From NCBI RefSeq assembly GCF_034933565.1, contig NZ_JAYFNG010000026.1:1-64000 (forward strand): a DNA stretch of 64,000 bases. Reading direction: 5' to 3'. Below are positions 20,951 through 29,331 of this stretch, piece after piece. Position 1 is the stretch's first letter. Each line of letters starts with the position of its first letter. The position numbers and the translations under genes were made by a program. The notes below the pieces were generated by a model. That model made no database searches. It saw nothing but the letters and a program-made list of their open reading frames with translations, and was not told the origin of the DNA. The DNA is from Raineyella sp034933565 (GTDB lineage: Bacteria > Actinomycetota > Actinomycetes > Propionibacteriales > Propionibacteriaceae).

Positions 20951-22669
20951 ATGACCAACCCCCCGACCACCACCCGTCGAGTGCGCATCGCCGCCATCGT
21001 CGCCGGAGGGGCGGTCGTCCTTGCCGGTGGGACGTACGTCGCGGCGTACGCGGCGGCCGGTGACACCGTCCCGCGCTCGGCGTCGGTCGCCGGGGTGGCG
21101 ATCGGGGGACAGAGCCGCGAGCAGGCCGCCCGGACGCTGGAGGCGGCCCTCGGCCCCCGGGCCACCGCGCCGGTCACCCTCACCGCCGGAGACTTCAGGA
21201 TCCCGGTCAGCCCGGCCGACGCCGGGCTGACGGTCGACTACGCGGCCTCGGTCACCGCGACCGGTGCGGGGCGCAGCTGGGCGCCCGCACACATCTGGAA
21301 GGTGCTCATCGGCGGCGGGCGGACCGCGCCGGTGATCAGCGTGGACCGTACGGCGATGGACCGGACGAATGCGCAGGTCGCCGACGACGGCCGGCTCGAT
21401 CCGCGCAACGCGAGCCTGTCCTACGACGACAAGGCGCAGGTGCAGATCGAGGCCAGCGTGCCGGGCCGTACGATCGACCCGGCAGCGGTCGAGCGTGCCC
21501 TCCGGAGCGCCTTCCCGACCCAGGACACCGCGGCTCTCGACACCCGGCCGGTCGAGGCCGAGGTCACCACCGCCAAGGCCGAGCAGGTCCGCAAGGACTG
21601 GGCCGACCCGGCGGTGTCCGGGCCGGTGACGGTCAACGCCGGCGACGCCGGCAGCTTCAAGGTCACCCCGGCGATGATCGCCGCGTCCACCGGCTTCGAC
21701 GTCACGGACGGCACCCTCGTCCCGCGGATCGACGCCAAGCGGCTGGAGACCGCCGCGAAGCCGGCGATCAAGCAGCTCAAGGGCATCCAGGAGGGGCAGG
21801 ACGCCACTTGGCAGCTGGGCAGTGGCAAGCCGACGATCGTCCCGTCCAAGGACGGCCGGGGGATCCCCCGCGATGCGTTGGTGACGGCGATCGAGCCGGC
21901 TCTCACCAAGCAGGGTGACGAGCGCAAGGTCTCCGTCGCGATCACCGCGGTGCCGGCCTCGTTCACCACCGCCGACGCCCAGAAGGCCGACGTCGCGGGC
22001 GTGATCGGGCAGTTCACCACGTACTTCCCGCATGCCGACTACCGCAACACCAACCTCGGGCTGGTCGCCAGCAGGATCAACGGCTACGTCCTGCTGCCGG
22101 GGGAGACCTTCTCCCTCAACGACGTGGTGGGGCGTCGGGACGCGGCCTCCGGCTTCGCCGACGGCTGGGTCATCCAGGGCACCCGTGAGGTCAAGGAGGT
22201 CGGCGGCGGCGTCTCGCAGAGCGCCACGACGATCTTCAACGCCGCATTCGCCGCGGGCCTGGAGGACGTCGAGCATCACCCGCACACCCTCTGGTTCGAC
22301 CGCTATCCGCCCGGCCGTGAGGCCACCGTCTACTACGGCTCGCTCGACCTGCGGTTCAGGAACGACACCGACCACGCCGTGGTGATCGAGGCCAACCGGG
22401 TGGCCTCCACCCCCGGGAGCCAGGGCTCGCTGACCGTCAAGCTGTGGGGCGCCTCCCCGTACGACAGGGTGGTCACGCCGGACCCGGTGAAGTCGAACTT
22501 CGTCACGCCGGGCAGCAGGACCCTGACCGGGGCCGACTGCGTGCCGCAGCCGTCCTTCCAGGGGTTCACCGCCAGCTACTACCGCGCCTTCATCAGGAAC
22601 GGCGTCGAGGTGAAGCGGCAGAACTACACCTGGAAGTACTCCGCCGGCGACGAGATCAGGTGCGCCTGA
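20951..22669 (+). CDS. VanW family cell-wall protein with PG-binding-like domain
   Basis: 572-residue secreted or membrane-anchored protein. Residues 11-37 are a single hydrophobic segment (signal anchor), followed by a SVAGVAIGGQSREQA module typical of the peptidoglycan-binding-like domain that precedes VanW, a second similar region around residues 200-320, and the VanW domain near 350-480 (FTTYFP, NLGLVASRINGYVLLPGETF, GGGVSQSATTIFNAAF, YPPGREATVYYG). A final beta-rich region ends GDEIRCA. VanW domains occur beside glycopeptide resistance genes but their activity is unknown; here no resistance genes are near. Its stop overlaps the convergent gene by 14 bases. Confidence 0.88.
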   Translation: MTNPPTTTRRVRIAAIVAGGAVVLAGGTYVAAYAAAGDTVPRSASVAGVAIGGQSREQAARTLEAALGPRATAPVTLTAGDFRIPVSPADAGLTVDYAASVTATGAGRSWAPAHIWKVLIGGGRTAPVISVDRTAMDRTNAQVADDGRLDPRNASLSYDDKAQVQIEASVPGRTIDPAAVERALRSAFPTQDTAALDTRPVEAEVTTAKAEQVRKDWADPAVSGPVTVNAGDAGSFKVTPAMIAASTGFDVTDGTLVPRIDAKRLETAAKPAIKQLKGIQEGQDATWQLGSGKPTIVPSKDGRGIPRDALVTAIEPALTKQGDERKVSVAITAVPASFTTADAQKADVAGVIGQFTTYFPHADYRNTNLGLVASRINGYVLLPGETFSLNDVVGRRDAASGFADGWVIQGTREVKEVGGGVSQSATTIFNAAFAAGLEDVEHHPHTLWFDRYPPGREATVYYGSLDLRFRNDTDHAVVIEANRVASTPGSQGSLTVKLWGASPYDRVVTPDPVKSNFVTPGSRTLTGADCVPQPSFQGFTASYYRAFIRNGVEVKRQNYTWKYSAGDEIRCA

Positions 22670-23348
22670 GCGGCAGCACCGTGAAGCCCGCCAGCACCCG
22701 GTCGGTGCCGCGCAGCTGGACATTGCGAGCGTCCCGGTAGGCGGCCCATCGGGCCAGCGCGGTGACGACCTCGTCGGCCCGGTCACCGTCGGTCAGCCGG
22801 ACGGTGGCCCACTCACCGACCACCACCGCCCGCCCGGACGCGGTGCCGAGCGCGCAGGCAGCGGTGTCCCCGCCCGTGTCGTACGCCTCCGGGCCCTGCT
22901 CCGGGATCGCCGGGCCGAGCAGATCGCACAGCCGGGCCACCTGACAGACCGCGTCGGCGCCCGGTGTGCGATCGGCGTCGGCCTCGGGCCGGGGTACGCC
23001 GGCCGGACGGTGATCCGCCGGGTTGTCCTCCGCCGGGCCGTGGTTCGCCGGGTTGTGGTCCATCGGGTCGTGATCCGGCGTGCGGTCGTCCACCAGGCGG
23101 TGGTCGGTCGCCATCCGGTCCAGCAGGGCCCGGTCGGCGGCCAGCGGGTCGCGGCCCCGCGGGACCTGCGGCACGCCGCGCCAGGACTCCAGGGTGTCCC
23201 AGGCGAGCAGACGTGGGGCCAGCGTACGGTCGAGCATCGCCAGCCCGTCGGGACCCATCCCACAGACGTAGCCGATCAGCTCACGTGGTCCGTCCTGGTC
23301 ACGCCAGCGCAGTGCGATGCGTTGGCCCGGCAGGGGCAGGTCGCTCAT
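22656..23348 (-). CDS. Hypothetical protein, possibly a decayed GNAT-type protein
   Basis: 230 residues, not confidently assigned. The N-terminal 80 residues (LPLPGQRIALRWRD, then LIGYVCGMGPDGLAMLDR) resemble the small beta-barrel that precedes the acetyltransferase domain in actinobacterial GNAT proteins often found beside ferredoxin genes. A central stretch repeats Asp-His-Asn-Pro blocks (DHDPMDHNPANHGPAEDNPA), encoded by degenerate 15-bp repeats, and the C-terminus (ALARWAAYRDARNVQLRG) recalls the last GNAT helix and strand, but the acetyl-CoA loop Q/RxxGxG/A is absent. Divergent from fdxA; start ATG 23348. Confidence 0.5.
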   Translation of the reverse strand: MSDLPLPGQRIALRWRDQDGPRELIGYVCGMGPDGLAMLDRTLAPRLLAWDTLESWRGVPQVPRGRDPLAADRALLDRMATDHRLVDDRTPDHDPMDHNPANHGPAEDNPADHRPAGVPRPEADADRTPGADAVCQVARLCDLLGPAIPEQGPEAYDTGGDTAACALGTASGRAVVVGEWATVRLTDGDRADEVVTALARWAAYRDARNVQLRGTDRVLAGFTVLPLRRT

Positions 23349-23470
23349 GACACACTCATCTCGTTCTTCCTCGTCGCGGGATACTAATCTCAGCATGACG
23401 GCCCTGGACTCCTGCCCAGGACCACCCGAACTGGTCGTGCCCCCGGGTACGCCGAATAGAGGAGCTCATT

Positions 23471-23794
23471 GTGACGTACATCATTGCGCAGCCTTGTGTC
23501 GACGTGAAGGACCGTGCCTGCGTCGACGAGTGTCCGGTCGATTGCATCTACGAGGGCGACCGCATGCTGTACATCCACCCCGAGGAGTGCGTGGACTGCG
23601 GCGCCTGCGAGCCCGTCTGCCCGGTCGAGGCCATCTTCTACGAGGACGACCTGCCCGAGGAGTGGAAGGACTACTACGACGTCAACGTCCACTTCTTCGA
23701 TGGCCTCGGGATGCCCGGCGGCGCCGCCAAGCTCGGCCCGCTGAAGAAGGACCATCCGGCGGTCTCCGCGCTGCCGCCGCAGAACCAGGACTGA
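23471..23794 (+). CDS. fdxA: Seven-iron ferredoxin
   Basis: 107-residue electron carrier with [3Fe-4S] and [4Fe-4S] clusters. Cysteines at 9, 17, 21, 25 and 40, 43, 46, 50 match the FdxA/FdxC type, including the CVDCGACEPVCPVEAI core and the long acidic C-terminal tail (PEEWKDYYDVNVHFFDGLG). GTG 23471 follows GAGGAG. A TACTAAT at 23382-23388 may be the -10 box. Its electron partner is not apparent; the dapC-like gene downstream is a conserved neighbour in actinobacteria (Rv1177-Rv1178) rather than a known partner. Confidence 0.95.
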   Translation: MTYIIAQPCVDVKDRACVDECPVDCIYEGDRMLYIHPEECVDCGACEPVCPVEAIFYEDDLPEEWKDYYDVNVHFFDGLGMPGGAAKLGPLKKDHPAVSALPPQNQD

Positions 23795-23847
23795 TCACCC
23801 GCCCCCGGGGTGCGCCCCCTGCCGGCGCATCCCTTCGGGGGCGTACG

Positions 23848-23866
23848 CCCGGGGTCGCGCCCCGGG
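23848..23866 (+). terminator. GC hairpin downstream of fdxA
   Basis: CCCGGGG and CCCCGGG (23848-23854 / 23860-23866) enclose loop TCGCG. A second arm pair CGCCCCC / GGGGGCG lies just before it. Either may end fdxA transcription; no T-run. Confidence 0.45.
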
Positions 23867-24019
23867 AGCCTCACCCGGTCGCCGGGCGCTCCGGTCGTAT
23901 GATCGGGCCTACCGCCGCCCGGGGAACCCCCCGGGCCGGCCCATCCGGGACGCTCACCGCGGTGCGCCGCCCCGTCACCGGCGTGCCCCGGCGTGCGCCC
24001 CGAGCCTGAGGACCGAGCT

Positions 24020-25192
24020 GTGATGACCTCCCGACCGAGCCCCGCGAGCACGTCGACGCCGGAGGCACCGGCGGGCCGCCGCCGGGTGGCCGACCTCCTG
24101 CCCGACTTCCCGTGGGACACCATCGCGGGTGCCCGGGCGACCGCCGAGGCCCACCCCGACGGGATCTGCGACCTCTCGGTCGGCACCCCGGTGGATCCCA
24201 CACCGGAGCTGGCCCGGCGGGCGCTGGCCGAGGCGGCCGACGCCCACGGTTATCCGACCACGATGGGCACCCCGGCGCTGCGCGACGCCATCGTCGAGCA
24301 CATGACCACCCGGTGGGGGGCCGTCGGCCTCGGCCGGGAGGGTGTCCTGCCGGTGATCGGCACCAAGGAACTGGTCGCCTGGCTGCCGACCCAGCTGGGT
24401 CTGGGGCCCGACGATGTCGTGGTCGTGCCCGCCGTCGCCTACCCGACGTACGCCGTCGGCGCCCTGCTCGTCGGCGCCCGGGTCGTCCCGGCGGCCGATC
24501 TCGACTCCCTGCGAGCCACCCTCGGGGACGTACGTCCCGCGCTGATCTGGATCAACTCCCCGGCGAACCCGACCGGGGAGATCCTCGACGCGGCGGCGAT
24601 GCGCGACTGGGTGGCGTACGCGCGTGCGTCCGGGGCCGTGCTGGCCTCGGACGAGTGCTACGGCGAGTTCGGCTGGGACGCCGAGCCCCGGTCGGTCCTG
24701 CACCCGCAGATCTGCGGCGAGGACCACACCGGGTTGCTCGCCTGCCACTCGCTGTCCAAGCGGTCCAACCTGGCCGGCTACCGGGCCGGGTTCGTCGCCG
24801 GTGACGCGGGGATCGTCCAGGACCTGCTGGCGCTGCGCAAGCACACCGGGATGATCATGCCCGGCCCGGTGCAGGCCGCGATGACGGTCCTGCTGGCCGA
24901 CCATGCGCACGTCGCCGCCCAGCGCGGGCGCTACCTCGCCCGCCGTGAGGTGCTGCGGCCGGCCCTGGCGGCCGCCGGCTTCCGGATCGACCACTCGGAG
25001 GGATCGCTCTACCTGTGGGCGACGCGCGACGAGGACTGCCGCACGACATTGGCGCGGCTGGCGGCGGTGGGCATCCTCGCCGCCCCGGGTGACTTCTACG
25101 GCAGCGCCGGGACCCGCCACGTCCGGATCGCCCTGACCGCCACCGACGAGCGGATCGCCGCGGCCGCCCGGCGGCTGGCCGACCTGGTCTGA
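24020..25192 (+). CDS. dapC: Succinyldiaminopimelate transaminase
   Basis: PLP-dependent class I/II aminotransferase converting N-succinyl-2-amino-6-ketopimelate to N-succinyl-L,L-diaminopimelate in lysine and peptidoglycan synthesis. 390 residues from GTG 24020 (ATG 24023 is equally possible; GAGGA is 7-10 bases before them). PLP-fold landmarks: NSPANPTGEIL, SDECYGEF, the Schiff-base lysine in SLSKRSNLAGYRAGF, and RHVRIALTATDER at the C-terminus. Assignment is helped by dapD and dapE within 3.5 kb, both of the succinylase branch. Confidence 0.9.
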   Translation: MMTSRPSPASTSTPEAPAGRRRVADLLPDFPWDTIAGARATAEAHPDGICDLSVGTPVDPTPELARRALAEAADAHGYPTTMGTPALRDAIVEHMTTRWGAVGLGREGVLPVIGTKELVAWLPTQLGLGPDDVVVVPAVAYPTYAVGALLVGARVVPAADLDSLRATLGDVRPALIWINSPANPTGEILDAAAMRDWVAYARASGAVLASDECYGEFGWDAEPRSVLHPQICGEDHTGLLACHSLSKRSNLAGYRAGFVAGDAGIVQDLLALRKHTGMIMPGPVQAAMTVLLADHAHVAAQRGRYLARREVLRPALAAAGFRIDHSEGSLYLWATRDEDCRTTLARLAAVGILAAPGDFYGSAGTRHVRIALTATDERIAAAARRLADLV

Positions 25193-25327
25193 GCCGCCTG
25201 CGGCCACTCGTGTTGCCGGCCCCGAGTCGCTCTGCTGCCGACTATCGGGGCCCGCTGCCGCCGACCCGGCGCCCGCTGTGTCGGCCCCGGCCCCGAGCCG
25301 TCTGCTGGCGTCGACTCTGCCGGTGGG

Positions 25328-26419
25328 CTAGGCGCCGGGGGTCGCCGACCCGGACGCCGTGGGGGTGCGGAACGTCACGGTGACCGTACGAGCACCCGCG
25401 GATGTCACTGTGGTCCAGGCCGGCAGCTGACCTGCCGCCCAGCGCCACTCCTGATCACCCACCTGGACCGAGCTGACCCCGGTGGAGCTCGCGTTCACCA
25501 CCGCGTGGGCACCGATCGCCCAGGCCAGGTCCGCGGAGCCGGCAGTCGCGGTGAGCGTGCTGCCGTCCTGGCTCACCTTCGCGGTGACGCCGAGGGCTTT
25601 GCGCATCGAGGTGGCGAGCCCGGTGGGGTCGGCCGCCGACGGGGTCGAGAAGCCACACGTCACGCCGGCGGTCGTCTGGCCCGAGAGCACGCTGGCGATC
25701 ACCCGGGCGTTCTGCTCGTGCTTGCGGTAGGCCTCCGGGTGGCCCGACTTCTGCACGGCCTGCGCCACCGTGGTGATGTCGGCCGTCTCCCAGCCGTTGA
25801 CCTTGACCAGTGCCGCGTAGAACGCATCGGTGGCGTAGTACGGGTCGAGGATCTGCGCCTGGGTCCCCCAGCCCTGGGAGGGGCGCTGTTGGAACAGGCC
25901 GACGGAGTCCCGGTCGCCGTAGTCCAGATTGCGGATCCCCGACTCCTGGTAGGCCGTCGCCATGGCGATCGACCCGGCCCGGGGCGGCAGCCCCTTCGCC
26001 ACGGCCCGACCGACGATGATCCCGGCGTAGTGGGCCTGCTCCAGGTCCAGCACGGTCGAGTTGCCGGCGGCGTCGAAGCGGCAGCGGGGCTCGAACGGCG
26101 TGGGCTGGATGTACTCGTTCGACCGCAGCCAGACGATGCCGCCGACCAGCGCGACCGCCGCCAGCAGCGCCACGATGCCCGCGGCCAGACCGCACCCACA
26201 GCCGGCCCGCCGGGCACGGGCCCGGCGTCGGCGGGCCCGGTGGGGCGGCTCGGGCAGGTCGTCGGGCGACCGATGGCCGCCGGCCGGCTCACCCCAGGCC
26301 GGCTCACCCGACGGCTCGCCGGGACCGGGTGGTAGCGGCGGCGTCGGCGGAGGAACGGTGCCCGGGCGACCGGTCGGGGTCGTCCGGTCCGGGTCGGAGG
26401 AGTGACCGGGAGCGGGCAT
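25328..26419 (-). CDS. Membrane-anchored lysozyme-like protein coupled to dapD
   Basis: 363 residues: a Pro/Gly-rich cytoplasmic segment (1-60), an Arg cluster, one membrane helix (about 77-98), then an extracytoplasmic domain with AMATAYQESGIRNLDYGDRD and SVGLFQQRPSQGWGT. The Glu in YQES and the GLFQQ turn are what one sees in transglycosylase/lysozyme folds, and similar uncharacterised proteins are common in actinobacteria; peptidoglycan hydrolysis is inferred. Two outer cysteines may pair. ATG 26419 overlaps the dapD stop (TGATG), so it is translated with a diaminopimelate enzyme; the 135-base gap after its stop holds only GC-rich imperfect repeats. Confidence 0.75.
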   Translation of the reverse strand: MPAPGHSSDPDRTTPTGRPGTVPPPTPPLPPGPGEPSGEPAWGEPAGGHRSPDDLPEPPHRARRRRARARRAGCGCGLAAGIVALLAAVALVGGIVWLRSNEYIQPTPFEPRCRFDAAGNSTVLDLEQAHYAGIIVGRAVAKGLPPRAGSIAMATAYQESGIRNLDYGDRDSVGLFQQRPSQGWGTQAQILDPYYATDAFYAALVKVNGWETADITTVAQAVQKSGHPEAYRKHEQNARVIASVLSGQTTAGVTCGFSTPSAADPTGLATSMRKALGVTAKVSQDGSTLTATAGSADLAWAIGAHAVVNASSTGVSSVQVGDQEWRWAAGQLPAWTTVTSAGARTVTVTFRTPTASGSATPGA

Positions 26420-27351
26420 CAATTCGCGTGCAGCGCGGCGTTCAGCTCCACGGTGCGGCCCTCCCGGGACCGCACCTGCACGGCGCCGGTGAGCGAGTTG
26501 CGGATGAAGAGCAGGCCGTCCTGACCGGACAGCTCGGCCGCCTTGGTGGTGCGGCCGTCGGGAAGCTGGACCTTGGTGCCGGCGGTGACGTACAGGCCGG
26601 CCTCGACCACGCAGTTGTCACCCAGCGAGATGCCGATCCCGGAGTTGGCGCCGAGCAGGCAGCCCTTGCCGATGACGACGCGTTCCTTGCCGCCGCCCGA
26701 CAGGGTGCCCATGATGGACGCGCCGCCGCCGATGTCGGAGCCGTCGTCGACGACAACACCCTGGGAGATGCGCCCCTCCACCATCGAATGGCCCAGCGTG
26801 CCGGCGTTGAAGTTCACGAAGCCCTCGTGCATGACGGTGGTGCCCTCGGCCAGATGGGCACCGAGCCGGGCCCGGTCGGCATCGGCGAGGCGTACGCCAC
26901 GCGGGACGACATAGTCGATCATCCGCGGGAACTTGTCGACCGAGAACACCGTGACGTGACCCTCCCGAGCCCGCAGCCGCGCCCGGGTGGTCTCGAAGTC
27001 GTCGACGGCACACGGGCCGGCCGAGGACCACACGACGTTCGGCAGCACGCCGAAGACACCGTCCAGGTTGAGCGTGTTGGGCCGGACCAGGGTGTGACTG
27101 AGCAGGTGCAGGCGCAGGTAGGCGTCGGCGGTGTCGGCCGGCGGCGCGTCCAGGTCGATCACGGTGAGCACCGCCTCGGTGCGCACCCGGCGTGCCTCGT
27201 CCGTCACCAGGCCCGCCGTCACCGACTCCGGCGCGGCCGAGCCGTCGGGCTCGCCGAGCGCCGGTGCGGGATACCAGGTGTCCAGGACCTGACCGGAGGC
27301 GTGGACGGTGGCCAGACCCCACCCGTGGGCCGTACGTACGGTGTCAGTCAT
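26419..27351 (-). CDS. dapD: 2,3,4,5-tetrahydropyridine-2,6-dicarboxylate N-succinyltransferase
   Basis: Succinyl-CoA-dependent enzyme opening the succinylase branch to meso-diaminopimelate. 310 residues of the actinobacterial DapD type: a distinct N-terminal domain, then the left-handed beta-helix of hexapeptide repeats (HEGFVNFNAGTLG, MVEGRISQGVVVDDGSDIGG, GKGCLLGANSGIGISLGDN). Residues around GHSMVEGR form the active site in M. tuberculosis DapD. The start ATG 27351 is set by TAGAGT seven bases upstream and by family length. Divergent from dapE; upstream of the lysozyme-like gene in the same operon. Confidence 0.96.
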   Translation of the reverse strand: MTDTVRTAHGWGLATVHASGQVLDTWYPAPALGEPDGSAAPESVTAGLVTDEARRVRTEAVLTVIDLDAPPADTADAYLRLHLLSHTLVRPNTLNLDGVFGVLPNVVWSSAGPCAVDDFETTRARLRAREGHVTVFSVDKFPRMIDYVVPRGVRLADADRARLGAHLAEGTTVMHEGFVNFNAGTLGHSMVEGRISQGVVVDDGSDIGGGASIMGTLSGGGKERVVIGKGCLLGANSGIGISLGDNCVVEAGLYVTAGTKVQLPDGRTTKAAELSGQDGLLFIRNSLTGAVQVRSREGRTVELNAALHAN

Positions 27352-27358
27352 GGGCCCG

Positions 27359-27364
27359 ACTCTA
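27359..27364 (-). promoter_or_regulatory. -10 box of dapD, leaderless geometry
   Basis: On the minus strand TAGAGT lies seven bases before ATG 27351; no Shine-Dalgarno. Confidence 0.55.
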
Positions 27365-27454
27365 CCGAGTCCGGCCCAATCCCCCCGGCACCGTGCAGGC
27401 CTCCGGACCGGTCCCACCGTCGTCGCCGTCCCTCGCCCGGGCACCCCTCGCGCC

Positions 27455-27490
27455 GCCCTGTCAGGGCTGCTCACCCAGCCCTGACAGGGC
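27455..27490. repeat. 15-bp perfect inverted repeat between dapD and dapE
   Basis: GCCCTGTCAGGGCTG (27455-27469) and its exact complement CAGCCCTGACAGGGC (27476-27490) flank the 6-base loop CTCACC. Each arm also holds the shorter palindrome CCTGTCAGG or CCTGACAGG. It sits between two divergent promoters, where a terminator has no obvious use. An operator or a shared structural element is possible. Confidence 0.8.
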
Positions 27491-27558
27491 CGCGTCGCAG
27501 GGAACCCGGGGCCGCTCCGCCGCTCGTCCGGCGCGCTCTCGCCCGGCGCCACCCCGGG

Positions 27559-27564
27559 TAGGGT
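27559..27564 (+). promoter_or_regulatory. -10 box of dapE, leaderless geometry
   Basis: TAGGGT six bases before ATG 27571; no Shine-Dalgarno between them. Confidence 0.55.
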
Positions 27565-27570
27565 GCAGCC

Positions 27571-28638
27571 ATGGCCCTGGACCTGCGCGCGGACGTCATC
27601 GACCTGCTCGGCTCGATCGTGGACATCGAGTCGGTGAGCGGGAACGAGGCGCGCCTCGCCGACCAGGTGGAGGCCGCACTGCGCGGTTGCTCCCACCTCG
27701 AGGTGGTGCGGCTGGGCAACAACGTCATCGCCCGCACCCGGCTGGGCCGGCCCGAGCGGGTGATCGTCGCCGGTCACCTGGACACCGTGCCGGTGGCGGA
27801 CAATCTGCCGTCCCGGATCCGTACGGTCGACGGCGAGGAGCGGATGTACGGCCGCGGCACCTGCGACATGAAGGCCGGTGTGGCGGTGGCGCTGTCCCTG
27901 GCCGCCGAGCTCACCCGCCCGTCGCGCGACGTGACCTGGATCTTCTACGACAATGAGGAGGTCGAGGCGTCGCGTAACGGGCTCAACACCGTCGAGCGGG
28001 AACGGCCCGACCTGATGGCGGGCGACTTTGCCGTGCTCGGCGAACCTTCCGGGGCCCGGGTCGAGGGCGGCTGCCAGGGGACGATGCGGTTCACCGTCAC
28101 CCTGACCGGTGTGGCCGCCCACTCGGCCCGCGCCTGGCGCGGGGTCAACGCGATCCACCGGGCCGGTGAGGTGCTGGCGCGGCTGGCGGCGTACGTGCCC
28201 CGGACCGTGGTGGTGGACGGCCTGGAGTACATCGAGGGGCTGAACGCGGTGCGGATCGCCGGCGGGGTCGCCGGCAACGTCATCCCGGACCGCTGCACCG
28301 TCGAGATCAACTTCCGGTTCGCCCCGGACCGGACGCCGCAGGACGCCGAGCGGTTCGTCCGCGACTACTTCGCTGGTCACGAGATCGTGGTGACCGACCT
28401 GGCGCCGGCGGCCCGGCCGGGGCTGGACCTGCCGATCGCCCGGGACTTCCTGCGCGCGGTCGGCTCCGAGCCGGCGCCGAAGTACGGCTGGACCGACGTC
28501 GCACGGTTCTCCGCCCGGGGCGTCCCGGCGGTGAACTTCGGCCCGGGTGACGCCCTCAAGGCTCACCAGGACGACGAGTACTGCGCGCTGGCGTCGGTCC
28601 GCAGCGTACGGGCCGCGCTCGCCGCGTGGCTGGGGTGA
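27571..28638 (+). CDS. dapE: Succinyl-diaminopimelate desuccinylase
   Basis: Zinc hydrolase releasing succinate from N-succinyl-L,L-diaminopimelate. 355 residues, M20 peptidase fold. Metal ligands and catalytic residues: His/Asp in VAGHLDTVP, Asp in GTCDMKAG, Glu pair in YDNEEVE, Glu in LGEPSG and the late His in LKAHQDDE; the dimerisation insert contains GVAAHSARAWRGVNAI. The four residues needed for the dinuclear site are all visible. The next small gene overlaps its stop (GTGA). Confidence 0.95.
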   Translation: MALDLRADVIDLLGSIVDIESVSGNEARLADQVEAALRGCSHLEVVRLGNNVIARTRLGRPERVIVAGHLDTVPVADNLPSRIRTVDGEERMYGRGTCDMKAGVAVALSLAAELTRPSRDVTWIFYDNEEVEASRNGLNTVERERPDLMAGDFAVLGEPSGARVEGGCQGTMRFTVTLTGVAAHSARAWRGVNAIHRAGEVLARLAAYVPRTVVVDGLEYIEGLNAVRIAGGVAGNVIPDRCTVEINFRFAPDRTPQDAERFVRDYFAGHEIVVTDLAPAARPGLDLPIARDFLRAVGSEPAPKYGWTDVARFSARGVPAVNFGPGDALKAHQDDEYCALASVRSVRAALAAWLG

Positions 28639-28871
28639 GCGCGATGGTGCCGTGGCTGCTGGTCGGCCTCGCCGCGGTCGTGCTGGCGCTGACCGTGCCG
28701 CTCGCCCGGGGTGCCTTCGGGGAGATGCCGGAGCCGCCCGTCCTCGACGATCCGCCGGTCCGCGAGGGCCCCGGGCACCCCGAGGACGACGACCTGTCCG
28801 GGCCCGGCGACCTCCCCGGCGACACCCCGGGGCCTGACCCCGACGCCCCGGTCTTGCCCGATGCGGGATAA
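28635..28871 (+). CDS. Small membrane protein with acidic Pro-rich tail
   Basis: 78 residues from GTG 28635, which overlaps the dapE stop by four bases (ATG 28644 is an alternative). One N-terminal membrane helix (VPWLLVGLAAVVLALTVPLA) is followed by a cytoplasmic or external tail of Asp/Pro/Gly (DDPPVREGPG, GDLPGDTPGPDPD). No family recognised. Occupies the place where other actinobacteria carry small genes between dapE and the DUF3117 gene. Confidence 0.6.
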   Translation: MSAMVPWLLVGLAAVVLALTVPLARGAFGEMPEPPVLDDPPVREGPGHPEDDDLSGPGDLPGDTPGPDPDAPVLPDAG

Positions 28872-28911
28872 TGGATGTGGTTTGTACGTTCCAACGAGGT
28901 GAGGATGGACG

Positions 28912-29079
28912 ATGGCAGCTATGAAGCCCCGGACCGGCGACGGCCCCATGGAGGTCACCAAGGAAGGCCGGGGGATCGTCATGCGGGTCCCGCTGGAGGG
29001 CGGCGGCCGGCTGGTCGTCGAGATGAACCCCGCTGAGGCCTCGGAGCTCGCCGGAGCACTCACCGCGGTCGTCGGCTGA
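28912..29079 (+). CDS. DUF3117 domain protein
   Basis: 55-residue cytosolic protein: MAAMKPRTGDGPMEVTKEGR, then IVMRVPLEGGGRLVVEMNP and AEASELAGAL. It is a near-perfect match to the small DUF3117 family conserved in actinobacteria (Rv1211), whose function is unknown. GAGGTGAGG lies 7 bases before ATG 28912. A strong terminator follows at 29143, so it ends the dapE transcription unit or is transcribed alone. Confidence 0.9.
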   Translation: MAAMKPRTGDGPMEVTKEGRGIVMRVPLEGGGRLVVEMNPAEASELAGALTAVVG

Positions 29080-29142
29080 TCGTTTTCGCGGCGGCCCCGA
29101 CGGTCCGGTCGGAGCCACCCGACCCTTCTCTCCGAAGGGCCT

Positions 29143-29177
29143 GAAGGGGCCCCGGGTCGTCGACCCGGGGCCCCTTC
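29143..29177 (+). terminator. Strong hairpin after DUF3117 gene
   Basis: Arms GAAGGGGCCCCGGGTCG (29143-29159) and CGACCCGGGGCCCCTTC (29161-29177) are exact complements; the innermost bases form the loop. A 14-bp or longer GC stem. Confidence 0.8.
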
Positions 29178-29186
29178 GTCATGCCT

Positions 29187-29267
29187 GCTGGTTCTGCCGG
29201 TTGCTGTGCTGCGTGCTGGCGCATACCCGGCCGCTGGTTCTGCCGGTTGCTGCATACCCGGCCGCTG
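29187..29267. repeat. Interleaved direct repeats downstream of glgA
   Basis: GCTGGTTCTGCCGGTTGCTG occurs at 29187-29206 and 29233-29252; GCATACCCGGCCGCTG at 29221-29236 and 29252-29267. They fill the gap between the DUF3117 terminator and the convergent glgA stop (29332). Confidence 0.75.
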
Positions 29268-29331
29268 TACTGCCTCTGCTGCGCACCCGGTCGGTCGCTG
29301 CGGCCTGCTGCGCTGGCGGCCGGCGTCGCGG

